A DNA stretch of 51,000 bases, taken from NCBI RefSeq assembly GCF_016901955.1, contig NZ_JACJLC010000017.1, positions 1 to 51,000 on the forward strand. Direction: 5' to 3'. This DNA comes from Pseudoflavonifractor phocaeensis. Its GTDB lineage: Bacteria > Bacillota > Clostridia > Oscillospirales > Oscillospiraceae. Shown one piece after another: positions 1 through 7,093 of the stretch. A program made the translations under genes and the position numbers. A model generated the notes under the pieces. It saw nothing but the letters and a program-made list of their open reading frames with translations, made no database searches and was not told where the DNA came from. Each line of letters starts with the position of its first letter. Within the stretch, counting starts at the first letter, position 1.

Positions 1-544
1 CGCAGAGGCGGCGGACGATTTTCATCATGTTGGTGGCGTGATAGATATCCAGGTTGTTGGTGGGCTCATCCAGCAGCACATACTCGGTGTCCTGGGCGAT
101 GACCATGGCGATCATGGCACGCTGCCGCTGGCCGCCGGAGAGCTCGTCGATAAAGCGATCCTGAAATTCTTCCAGCTCCATGTAGGCAATGGCACGGTCG
201 ATGATCCTTTGATCCTCTGGGGTGACCCGGTTGCCTGAATAGGGAAAGCGGCCGAAGGTCACCAGCTCCCGCACGGTCAGCTTCATCTGGATGTTGTTGC
301 TTTGGGTCAGGATTGCCAGGCGCTTGGAGAGCTCCTTGCTTTTCCATTTGCCGATGTCCTTGCCCTCAAAGTCTACCAGTCCGCTGTCGTGGGCGATCAG
401 CCGGGAGATCATACCCATGACGGTGGATTTGCCCGCGCCATTGGGGCCAATGAGAGAGATTACCTTCCCCTTGGGGATAGCGAAGGTCACGCCGTCCACC
501 ACGGTTTTCCCGTCATACTGTTTGGTCAATTCCTGTATGCGCAT
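1..544 (-). CDS. Iron-chelate ABC transporter ATP-binding protein (3' end beyond window)
   Basis: The visible part is an ABC ATPase of the FecE/YclP siderophore-importer type. It has Walker A GPNGAGKST, the signature LSGGQRQR and Walker B YVLLDEP followed by TNNLD. The protein should sit on the cytoplasmic face and drive the two FecCD permeases encoded just upstream. I chose the ATG at 544 because AGAAGG lies seven bases before it; an ATG at 550 overlaps the preceding stop but has no spacing for a ribosome site. The last part of the ATPase domain runs off the left edge. A substrate-binding protein gene is not in the window and may lie beyond it. The ligand cannot be read from the ATPase. Confidence 0.9.
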   Translation of the reverse strand, partial: MRIQELTKQYDGKTVVDGVTFAIPKGKVISLIGPNGAGKSTVMGMISRLIAHDSGLVDFEGKDIGKWKSKELSKRLAILTQSNNIQMKLTVRELVTFGRFPYSGNRVTPEDQRIIDRAIAYMELEEFQDRFIDELSGGQRQRAMIAMVIAQDTEYVLLDEPTNNLDIYHATNMMKIVRRLC

Positions 545-546
545 GG

Positions 547-1524
547 TCATACCTTCTTTCTTGTCAGGAGGAGATAGGGGAAGTAAAGGCCGCCGCCAAC
601 AGTGATAAACACGCTCACCGGTACGGAGTAGGAATATACATGCTCAACAATGAGCTGTCCGCCTACCAGCACGATCATGCCGAACAAGGCCGAGCCCAGC
701 ACCAGTTGGGTGTGCCGGAAGGTCTTGAGCAGCTGTCGGGAGAGGTTGGCAATGATCAGCCCCAAAAAGGAGATGGGTCCGACCATAGCGGTAGCTACGG
801 CGATGCAGAGGGTCACGCCCAGCAGCAGGCGGCGGATGCAGCGGTCGTAGTCCACTCCCAGATTGATGGCCTGTTCCTTGCCCAACGTCAATACATCCAG
901 CAAAGCCAGCTCTTTTCGCAGCGCGAAGATGACCGCCGCCAGAAGGATCAGGGAAAATACAATGATCTCGGAATTGATGTTGCTGAAGCTGGCAACCAGG
1001 GTGTTGAGCAGGCTGTCATACTCGTTGGGATCCATCAACCGGGTAAGTGTGGTCTGGATGCTGCCGAAGAAGGAGGTCAGGACCGTGCCAACCAGCAGTA
1101 CATAGAGCACATTGTGCCTCGTCTTTTTGAAGATCCAACTGTAAATAACAGTAGCTGCGATACCCATCAGTATCACATCCACGCCGAAGGACAGATTTGC
1201 GTTGGAGGCAATGATACTGGATGAGCCCAGGAAAAACACGACTGTCGTGTGAATGAGGGTATACAGGGAATTCATCCCCAGCAGACACGGTGTGACAATG
1301 GTGTTGTTGATAATGGACTGAAACACCAGCGATGCTCCACCAATGGTAAAAGCTGTGATGAGCATAACAATAAGCTTCGGAGCACGGAGCTTCATGGCAT
1401 AGGCAAACAGCTTGGGATTGGAGAAGCTGACCTCTACCAGCATATATCCCAACCCACAGAGAAGGACGAGCGCCGTCAGGATCAGCAGCTTGTGCCGGTT
1501 GGAGCGTATGGCTGCAGTATTCAC
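547..1524 (-). CDS. FecCD-family iron-chelate ABC permease (second subunit)
   Basis: This is a 325-residue hydrophobic permease of the FecCD/BtuC family, which forms half of the transmembrane channel of a siderophore, haem or cobalamin importer. Typical family segments include the GPISFLGLIIANLSR loop that contacts the ATPase. It starts with GTG at 1524, whose GTGA overlaps the stop of the upstream permease, with GGGAGG upstream, so the two subunits are translationally coupled. The ATPase gene starts two bases after its stop. The iron operator before the first permease argues for an iron-siderophore substrate over cobalamin. The exact ligand is unknown. Confidence 0.9.
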   Translation of the reverse strand: MNTAAIRSNRHKLLILTALVLLCGLGYMLVEVSFSNPKLFAYAMKLRAPKLIVMLITAFTIGGASLVFQSIINNTIVTPCLLGMNSLYTLIHTTVVFFLGSSSIIASNANLSFGVDVILMGIAATVIYSWIFKKTRHNVLYVLLVGTVLTSFFGSIQTTLTRLMDPNEYDSLLNTLVASFSNINSEIIVFSLILLAAVIFALRKELALLDVLTLGKEQAINLGVDYDRCIRRLLLGVTLCIAVATAMVGPISFLGLIIANLSRQLLKTFRHTQLVLGSALFGMIVLVGGQLIVEHVYSYSVPVSVFITVGGGLYFPYLLLTRKKV

Positions 1525-2579
1525 TGGTTCGCACCTCCCTTCAGGTTGGGCATTGTAGAACAGCCGCCCGTTCCGGCGCTACCCAGGCAGATGGCCTTCC
1601 GGCCGTGCTTGAGCCGATAAAACAGCAGGGCAATGAAGAGCAAGCTCCCCAGAATACCCACGATCAGCTCAATGGGCAGCTCATAAGGGAAGATCACCGC
1701 CCGGCCGATCATATCGCACACCAGCACGAAGATGGCGCCGAACAGAGCGGTGTCCACCAATGTTCCCCGGATCTTGTCACCTTTGTACATAGCCACCACA
1801 TTGGGTACGATCAGACCGATATAGGAAATTGCGCCAACCACGACTACGATACTGGCAGTGATCATGGCGGCGATGGTGAGCCCGGAAAAGAGGACCAGGT
1901 TATACGGGACACCCAGGTTCTTGGAAAAATCCTTGCCCAGTCCCACAATGTTGAAATGGTTGGCGAAGAGGAAGGCCAGCACCACCAGCGGGACCGTCAG
2001 CCAGACGATCTCATACCGGCCTTTCAGTACCAGCGAGAAATGGCCCACCAGCCAGGAGGAAAGGGCCTGGGTCATTTCATACTTGTACGCCAGATAGTTG
2101 GTGACGCCGCCGATGACATTGCCGAACATAATGCCCACCAGAGGCACCATAACCACATCCTTGAACTGAATTCGCTGAATGAACCAAACAAAAATCCAGG
2201 TACCCAGAACAGCTGTGGTAAAAGCGAAAATAGCACGGCTCCATAAAGTGGAGGAAGGCATGAACAGCAACGCCAGCAGGATACCGAACTGCGCTGAGGA
2301 GATAGTAGCGCCTGTTGTGGGTGACACAAATTTGTTGCTGCACAGCTGCTGCATAATGAGTCCTGCCACGCTCATACCGATACCGGTACATAAGATTGCC
2401 AGAAGGCGGGGCAGGCGTGAGACCATGAAAATTTCCAACTGCTCCAAATTTCCCGACAACAGTTCATCTGGCGCAAGGTCTATCACGCCTACAAAGAGTG
2501 AGCAGCAGGACAAAACAGCAAGTATTACAGATAACATCATGGTTGAACGAAACAGCTTGATAGTATCCTCTCCCTTCAT
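1521..2579 (-). CDS. FecCD-family iron-chelate ABC permease (first gene of operon)
   Basis: This second FecCD permease (about 350 residues) is presumably the partner of the following one in a heterodimeric channel; paired permeases of this kind occur in YclNO/CeuBC-type importers. The segment GAISYIGLIVPNVVA is the family's ATPase-contact loop. The start is uncertain. The ATG at 2579 lies just after an iron operator and has no ribosome site of its own, while the purine-rich run AAGGGAGAGG covering codons 2-5 could serve a later start near 2555-2537. A terminator-like inverted repeat and the operator separate it from the P-type ATPase gene upstream. Confidence 0.85.
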   Translation of the reverse strand: MKGEDTIKLFRSTMMLSVILAVLSCCSLFVGVIDLAPDELLSGNLEQLEIFMVSRLPRLLAILCTGIGMSVAGLIMQQLCSNKFVSPTTGATISSAQFGILLALLFMPSSTLWSRAIFAFTTAVLGTWIFVWFIQRIQFKDVVMVPLVGIMFGNVIGGVTNYLAYKYEMTQALSSWLVGHFSLVLKGRYEIVWLTVPLVVLAFLFANHFNIVGLGKDFSKNLGVPYNLVLFSGLTIAAMITASIVVVVGAISYIGLIVPNVVAMYKGDKIRGTLVDTALFGAIFVLVCDMIGRAVIFPYELPIELIVGILGSLLFIALLFYRLKHGRKAICLGSAGTGGCSTMPNLKGGANQ

Positions 2580-2583
2580 GATA

Positions 2584-2599
2584 GTTAGCAATAACTAAC
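2584..2599. promoter_or_regulatory. Iron-box operator at the chelate importer
   Basis: GTTAG-CAATAA-CTAAC is an imperfect palindrome matching the operator seen at feoA, 6743, 10337 and 12080. It overlaps a possible -10 (TATAGT on the minus strand), so a bound repressor would block initiation of the importer operon. A weaker copy, GTTAG-N6-GCAAC, lies at 2684-2699. Assignment to the DtxR-type regulator at 10481-10876 is inferred from motif resemblance to DtxR/IdeR boxes and from shared location. Confidence 0.7.
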
Positions 2600-2613
2600 T
2601 ATATCCTGTAAAC

Positions 2614-2660
2614 AATGCGCAGCGGTGATCGGACTTACTATGCATCACGCACTGCGCATT
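2614..2660 (-). terminator. Inverted repeat, probable terminator after the P-type ATPase gene
   Basis: Nine-base arms AATGCGCAG / CTGCGCATT enclose a second pair GTGAT/ATCAC. It lies between the end of the P-type ATPase gene and the importer operon, both on the minus strand. The following T tract (TTGTTT) is weak, so it could instead be a protein-binding site. Confidence 0.45.
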
Positions 2661-2741
2661 ATATGGATATTACAGCATAGGTAGTTAGCTGTGTGCAACT
2701 GTGTAAAAAAGCACAAGCTTTCATCAACACTAGCAAAAATT

Positions 2742-4856
2742 TTATTGCTTTTGTAAATCCATATATTGAGGAGATTTTGATTCCCGTGTCAGTCGGCTCA
2801 TACTCCGCAGGCTGACACCCAGAGTAGAGGCATTATGCAGCATGGCCGAGATGGCGGGAGGAAGGATTCCAGCCATGCCCAGAGCAATCAGGGTTCCGTT
2901 AAAGCCAATGACGAAGCGGTAATTGGATTGGATGCGCTCCATGAGGGCCATAGCGATCCGACGCAGCTCCACCAGCTCCCAAAGGCTGTCGGCAGCGATG
3001 GTGATGTCCGCAATCTCCCGTGCGATGGCGGCGCCATCGCTGATGGCAATGCCGGCATCTGCCTCGGACAAGGCTGGGGAGTCGTTGATGCCGTCACCTA
3101 CCATCAGGACAGTGTGCCCCTCCTGCCGGAGTCGGGCCACGTAGTCTGCCTTGTCCGCAGGAAGTACCTCGGATCGGAAGTCGTCCACACCAACCTGAGC
3201 GGCAATGGCCGCAGCGGTCCGATGGCTGTCCCCGGTGAGCATAACCGTATTGGAAATTCCCAGCTCACGGAGTGTGGCAAGCACTTCTTCGGATTCCTCC
3301 CGCAGCGGGTCAGAAATGCAAATCACCGCAGCCAGCTGTTCGCCTACAGCCAGATACAGATGGGAATACTCCGGTGACAGCGCTTCAAAGCGTTTCTGTT
3401 CTCCCTCCGGAATCCGGCAATGCTCGTCCTCAAACACGAAATGGGCGCTGCCAATCAGAACCCGTTCCCCGTTGACCGTGCTGGCAATGCCATGGGCCAC
3501 CAGATATTCTACTTTGGAGTGATATTCCTCATGGGTCAGGCCGCGGCGCTTGGCTTCCTCCACCACGGCATTGGCCATGGAGTGGGGGAAGTGCTCTTCC
3601 AGACAGGCAGCCAATCGCAGCATCTCCTGTTCCTCCTTGCCACCGAAGGGGATTACCTGTGCCACTTGGGGGCAAGCATGGGTCAGGGTACCGGTCTTGT
3701 CAAATACAATGGTATCAGCGGTAGCCACGGCCTCCAGAAATTTACCGCCCTTGACGGTGATATGGGAGCGACCTGCCTCCCGCATGGCGGATAGGACGGC
3801 CAAAGGCATGGCCAGCTTCAGTGCACAGGAGAAGTCCACCATCAGCACCGAAAGAGCTCTGGCCACACTACGGGTAAGAACAAAACTAAGCAGGCTTCCT
3901 GCAAAGGTATAGGGAACCAGCTTGTCGGCCAGATTAGCGGCCTTGCTTTCGGCCGCAGACTTCATCTGCTCCGACTGCTCGATCATGTGAACGATCTGGT
4001 CATAGCGACTCTGTCCGGAGGCCTGTTTGACCTCCAGCACACATTCGCCTTCCTCTACCACAGCTCCGGCATAAACCGATCCACCAGGGCGTTTCGGCAC
4101 AGGGATAGACTCTCCGGTGAGGGACGCCTGATTGACAGTGACCTCGCCCTCCAGTACCAGACCATCCATGGGAATGATACCGCCTGCACGCACCACCACG
4201 GCATCCCCCGGCTGAATCTGGGATACAGGGGTCAGCACTTCGCCCTGGGAAGTGCGCAGCCAGACCCGATCCACATTCAGCGACATACACTGAGCCAGAT
4301 CTGCCACAGACTTTTTCCGGGTCCATTCCTCCAACAGCTCGCCCACTTCCAGCAGGAACATCACCATTCCGGCGGTTCCAAAATCCTGCCGGAAAGCGGA
4401 GATAGAGATGGACAGGGCATCCAGCAGTTCCACCTTGATGCGGCGGCGCAGCAGGCAGTGCACCCCCCGCCGCACGAAAGGAATCATGTGCCAAAGGATA
4501 CGGGCGATCCGAAGGGGCGATGGGAGAAACAGCGTGCAGGCGGCTTTGCAGAGAACCTTGCCTATCAGCTTCTCCTCAAATTCTCGGTTGAGCGCTCGGC
4601 TGCTGTGTACGGGCAGCGCAGTGACCTGCTCCGCCTCCTGCCAGGAAAAGTGCCGGATCTCATCCAACACGGTTTGACGCATACCATCATAATGGAGAAT
4701 GACACAGCAGGTGCGCTCGTGAACAGTGACCTGCCGGACCCATGGCTTTCTCTGGAGCCACGCCGCCAAAAGATCAGCCTGAGCAAGGCTCATCTGCTTT
4801 TGACGAATCCTGAGCCGGATGCGGCCGCGACTTTCATGTAAAATCGTTGCGTTCAT
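2742..4856 (-). CDS. Heavy-metal-translocating P-type ATPase with a non-canonical SCA metal motif
   Basis: This 704-residue P1B-type ATPase has a degenerate HMA-like N-terminus (residues 1-60) without CxxC. The actuator motif TGES is at about 247-250, the phosphorylated Asp in DKTGT at about 386, then MLTGD and VGDGINDSPAL. The membrane metal site, usually CPC or SPC, reads S-C-A-L-K-L-A-M-P at about 343-351, so the metal is not the usual Cu or Zn prediction; export of Fe or Mn is possible. The ATG at 4856 is preceded by AAGGAGGAG. An apparent upstream extension runs through a terminator hairpin and is not coding. It follows the DUF6110 and DUF6219-like small genes. Confidence 0.92.
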   Translation of the reverse strand: MNATILHESRGRIRLRIRQKQMSLAQADLLAAWLQRKPWVRQVTVHERTCCVILHYDGMRQTVLDEIRHFSWQEAEQVTALPVHSSRALNREFEEKLIGKVLCKAACTLFLPSPLRIARILWHMIPFVRRGVHCLLRRRIKVELLDALSISISAFRQDFGTAGMVMFLLEVGELLEEWTRKKSVADLAQCMSLNVDRVWLRTSQGEVLTPVSQIQPGDAVVVRAGGIIPMDGLVLEGEVTVNQASLTGESIPVPKRPGGSVYAGAVVEEGECVLEVKQASGQSRYDQIVHMIEQSEQMKSAAESKAANLADKLVPYTFAGSLLSFVLTRSVARALSVLMVDFSCALKLAMPLAVLSAMREAGRSHITVKGGKFLEAVATADTIVFDKTGTLTHACPQVAQVIPFGGKEEQEMLRLAACLEEHFPHSMANAVVEEAKRRGLTHEEYHSKVEYLVAHGIASTVNGERVLIGSAHFVFEDEHCRIPEGEQKRFEALSPEYSHLYLAVGEQLAAVICISDPLREESEEVLATLRELGISNTVMLTGDSHRTAAAIAAQVGVDDFRSEVLPADKADYVARLRQEGHTVLMVGDGINDSPALSEADAGIAISDGAAIAREIADITIAADSLWELVELRRIAMALMERIQSNYRFVIGFNGTLIALGMAGILPPAISAMLHNASTLGVSLRSMSRLTRESKSPQYMDLQKQ

Positions 4857-4869
4857 AAGCTCCTCCTTC

Positions 4870-4900
4870 AAGAAAAGAGGGAGCCGCAAGCGGCTCCCTC
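4870..4900 (-). terminator. Hairpin between the DUF6110 gene and the P-type ATPase gene
   Basis: An 11-bp perfect stem (GAGGGAGCCGC / GCGGCTCCCTC) is followed on the minus strand by TTTTCTT. The ATPase ribosome site begins only about five bases later. Transcripts of the small genes would partly end here, making the ATPase a read-through product, or the hairpin acts as an attenuator. Confidence 0.8.
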
Positions 4901-4908
4901 TGCGGATG

Positions 4909-5181
4909 TCAGGCTTCTTCGCTTTCCAGATTGGAAACGGCGGCTTCCTCTGCTTCCTTGGCGGCGCGAGCCTCATTCAAATCCTTGGCGGCGGCCAGGA
5001 TATCTGCGGCATTCTCCTGAACCGTAGTTGCAGTTTCCATGACCGAGTCCTTCATACGCAGGCCAGCGGCCGCAACATGGGCGTATGCCTTCTTGGCATC
5101 CTTGCTGGACAGCAGCTTGATGCCAAAGGAACCAAACAACGCACCGCCGGCAAAGCAGGCCAGTTTTGTGTAGACACTCAT
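4909..5181 (-). CDS. DUF6110 family small membrane-associated protein
   Basis: This 90-residue protein has one hydrophobic N-terminal segment (about 6-24, containing GGALFGSFG), then a basic stretch (SSKDAKKAY), then a long charged helix ending in an Ala/Glu-rich tail. The pattern matches my recollection of DUF6110, a family of unknown function that I recall beside heavy-metal P-type ATPases in gut Clostridia. The ATG at 5181 has AAGGAAG eight bases upstream. It lies in series with the ATPase gene, separated by a terminator hairpin, which suggests an accessory or stabilising role. No catalytic motif is visible. Confidence 0.75.
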   Translation of the reverse strand: MSVYTKLACFAGGALFGSFGIKLLSSKDAKKAYAHVAAAGLRMKDSVMETATTVQENAADILAAAKDLNEARAAKEAEEAAVSNLESEEA

Positions 5182-5199
5182 TGTGATACTTCCTTTCCC

Positions 5200-5280
5200 T
5201 TATTTTCTTTTGTAGCCTGTGACCATGACCATGATCATGCAGATGACCGCACCCCAGGCCCAGAAACGATGCTGTTTCAT
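5200..5280 (-). CDS. 26-residue single-pass membrane peptide (DUF6219-like)
   Basis: A very short ORF encodes a basic start (MKQHRFWAW), one hydrophobic segment rich in Met and Val, and a basic tail (TGYKRK). It has a good ribosome site (GGAG, nine bases before ATG) and lies 18 bases before the DUF6110 gene in the same direction. The H-x-FWAW and TGYK ends match what I recall of DUF6219; this is from memory. It is probably a micro-subunit or regulator of the metal ATPase. Function is unknown. Confidence 0.65.
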   Translation of the reverse strand: MKQHRFWAWGAVICMIMVMVTGYKRK

Positions 5281-5367
5281 TGCAATCACTCCTTTTGATT
5301 CGGGATACAGTTAAGCATTTTGTAATTATAGCGGTCCAGTTTTTTATTGTCATTATTTAAATGGACA

Positions 5368-6279
5368 CTATATTCCGGTTTTCGACATTTTTTTAAACTG
5401 TCCAGGGGTTGTTCCGTAATATTTCTTAAACACTACACTGAACTGGCTCATCCCCTCATAGCCAACATCCTGAGCGATCTTATACAGGGGCCGGTTTGTG
5501 CAGAGAATTAGCTCGCCGGCTTTTCGCATACGCAAATCGATCAGACAGCGATGAACGGATATTCCATATATGCGGCGGAACTCAGTTTTCAGATAGGTGG
5601 GTGAGACAGAAAGCATGCGGCTTAAGTCTGCAATCGTAATCTTTTCGGACAAATGTGTTTCCAGGTATAATCGTATACGCAAGATGGTTTGAGGGTTTTG
5701 CTGATTCTCAGGTCCTGTTGTCAAACGTTCCATACGAAAACTCTTTGCAGAAAGAATGTATAGCAATTCCAAGGCTTTGAAGACGCAGTATCTGCAAAAC
5801 ATGTCATCCGGTAAGTATCCCCACAAATCAAATACTGCCTGACTCCAACAACGATTGCAGAGAGCGACAGAACCATGCTGTACAGCTAAATTTGATTTTA
5901 GGCGGTAAAGGTCAATGCTTAGCCCTGAGCTAGGAAGGAGAGATGGCGGATCTTGCTGGAATGACGGAAGATCAATTGCCACCAAAATTCCATGCAGATC
6001 CTGGCTGATTTTTAAGGACAGCAGATCAGATGCATCAGAAAGGACGAGGATGTGATGCTTTTCAATTTTCTGTGATTCCATGCCTGCCGGCATGGCAGTA
6101 ATTTGGCCGCACAGACAAAAGAAAACCTCAAATGTATCGGAAGATTCATATTTTTGAAGTGTCAATAATCTCTTTTCTGATAATTCTGTTAATTTAAACT
6201 GACAAACACGCACACCTGGCATGATATTGATCCATTTCGTGTATGCGGGGGCGTTACTCCGCAGATACTCAATCAACAT
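5368..6279 (-). CDS. AraC family transcriptional regulator
   Basis: The 303-residue protein has a non-conserved N-terminal sensing half and a C-terminal AraC DNA-binding domain (last 100 residues). That domain has two helix-turn-helix units, the second ending in VGYEGMSQFSVVFKKYYGTTPGQFK, the classic family signature split here by its glycine turn. ATG at 6279 with AGGTG upstream is preferred over the GTG at 6288. It lies directly upstream of, and in the same direction as, the DUF6219 / DUF6110 / P-type ATPase genes, so it is the natural candidate to control them. The inducer is unknown. Confidence 0.88.
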   Translation of the reverse strand: MLIEYLRSNAPAYTKWINIMPGVRVCQFKLTELSEKRLLTLQKYESSDTFEVFFCLCGQITAMPAGMESQKIEKHHILVLSDASDLLSLKISQDLHGILVAIDLPSFQQDPPSLLPSSGLSIDLYRLKSNLAVQHGSVALCNRCWSQAVFDLWGYLPDDMFCRYCVFKALELLYILSAKSFRMERLTTGPENQQNPQTILRIRLYLETHLSEKITIADLSRMLSVSPTYLKTEFRRIYGISVHRCLIDLRMRKAGELILCTNRPLYKIAQDVGYEGMSQFSVVFKKYYGTTPGQFKKMSKTGI

Positions 6280-6281
6280 AT

Positions 6282-6337
6282 CTAACACCTGTTTCTAAAT
6301 ACGGACATATACCGATGCTCATCATTCATTGTGTTAG
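6282..6337. promoter_or_regulatory. CTAACAC / GTGTTAG inverted half-sites at the araC-type promoter
   Basis: Seven-base arms at 6282-6288 and 6331-6337 flank the region just upstream of the AraC-family start. They could be self-regulatory half-sites, but the wide spacing makes chance possible. Confidence 0.25.
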
Positions 6338-6342
6338 TGACT

Positions 6343-6687
6343 CTAGCGCAAAAAGATTTCCCTGCCGAGTACATGCTCCATCCCACACGCATCTCTGGAG
6401 ACGATCGCTTCATCAACTCCAAGCCTGACCAAACGATCGCACAAGACCCGACGCCGTTCTTTTCCTGCTTTCGCAATAGCCAGTCTGCTTTCCGTCAAGT
6501 GAATGCCGTTTGTATCGTCTGTATAGACAAGATCTGCTTCCGACAGTGCTTTAATGGAAAGGGAAACTGTGGGGCGGGAAACAGAAAAGCATTCGGCTAG
6601 CTGGTAACAACGGACTTCTCCTTTGTGTGACAGCGTATAAATTGACTTTTCATAGTCTTTCTGTGGCCTGTTTTGATTTTATAGAGC
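6343..6687 (-). pseudogene. Decayed DtxR-family metalloregulator
   Basis: Read on the minus strand this gives an uninterrupted DtxR-like segment. It contains a winged-helix recognition stretch (LAECFSVSRPTVSLSIKAL) and the metal-site stretch VSRDACGMEH, parallel to TEDACRIEH in the intact regulator at 10481. There is no usable start codon in this frame: an in-frame TAA lies just before it, and the ATG with a good AAGGAGAAGG ribosome site runs into that stop after five codons. The C-terminal end is also short. It still carries an iron operator upstream (6743-6758), as an autoregulated ancestor would. Confidence 0.75.
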
Positions 6688-6742
6688 GATTACCATCCTT
6701 CTCCTTAGGTTTGATGAGGGGAACAAAAATGGAGCACAGAAG

Positions 6743-6758
6743 GTTAGTGGTTTCTAAC
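6743..6758. promoter_or_regulatory. Iron-box operator upstream of the decayed DtxR paralogue
   Basis: GTTAG-TGGTTT-CTAAC conserves both five-base arms of the local iron box. Its position 35-70 bases before the remnant's old start suggests former autoregulation. Confidence 0.65.
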
Positions 6759-6870
6759 TGCTTGATGCAGAAGCCGTATGCAAGATGGTTATCAATGGGG
6801 TTGCCCGACTTTTCCTGCTCCTGTGGATTCCTTATATTTATTTGCAAAGAATGACGCCTGCTCCATATTG

Positions 6871-6910
6871 AAAAAGGATCGCGGCTTTTCCAAGGGAAAA
6901 GCCGCGATCC
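6871..6910 (-). terminator. Terminator of the feo operon
   Basis: A 16-bp perfect stem (arms 6876-6891 and 6895-6910) with a three-base loop is followed on the minus strand by TTTTT. It lies 12 bases after the last feo gene. Confidence 0.92.
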
Positions 6911-6922
6911 AAGGCATAGATT

Positions 6923-7093
6923 CTATGAACGGTGCTCGCCGCAGCTGCAATGTGCATTGCCTTTTTTAGAGCTGCAAGAGCAGCCGTCTGGGCATCCGAT
7001 GCATTTTTTCCCACTTTTCTTTGCCTTATAGACATAAAAAGCGGCAGCTCCAACGATGGCCACGAGAATCGCAATGATGAGATAGTCGATCAT
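6923..7093 (-). CDS. FeoB-associated Cys-rich membrane protein
   Basis: A 56-residue protein has one N-terminal membrane helix (about residues 4-22), a basic linker (KAKKSGKK) and a Cys-rich tail with seven Cys in CIGC, CSC and CSC groups. This is the layout of the FeoB-associated Cys-rich protein family, which takes the FeoC position in Firmicutes feo operons. Its ATG shares one base with the feoB stop (TGATG), so it is translationally coupled. The Cys cluster probably binds iron or an Fe-S cluster at the cytoplasmic mouth of FeoB; this role is inferred. Confidence 0.9.
   Translation of the reverse strand: MIDYLIIAILVAIVGAAAFYVYKAKKSGKKCIGCPDGCSCSSKKGNAHCSCGEHRS

Noticed and set aside
4857..4976. 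40-residue N-terminal extension of the P-type ATPase
   Set aside because: It would run through a terminator hairpin and the ribosome site; the ATG at 4856 has an ideal AAGGAGGAG.
6650..6847. 65-residue minus-strand frame upstream of the decayed DtxR gene
   Set aside because: It covers the iron box and the old ribosome site, has no ribosome site itself and no homology I know.
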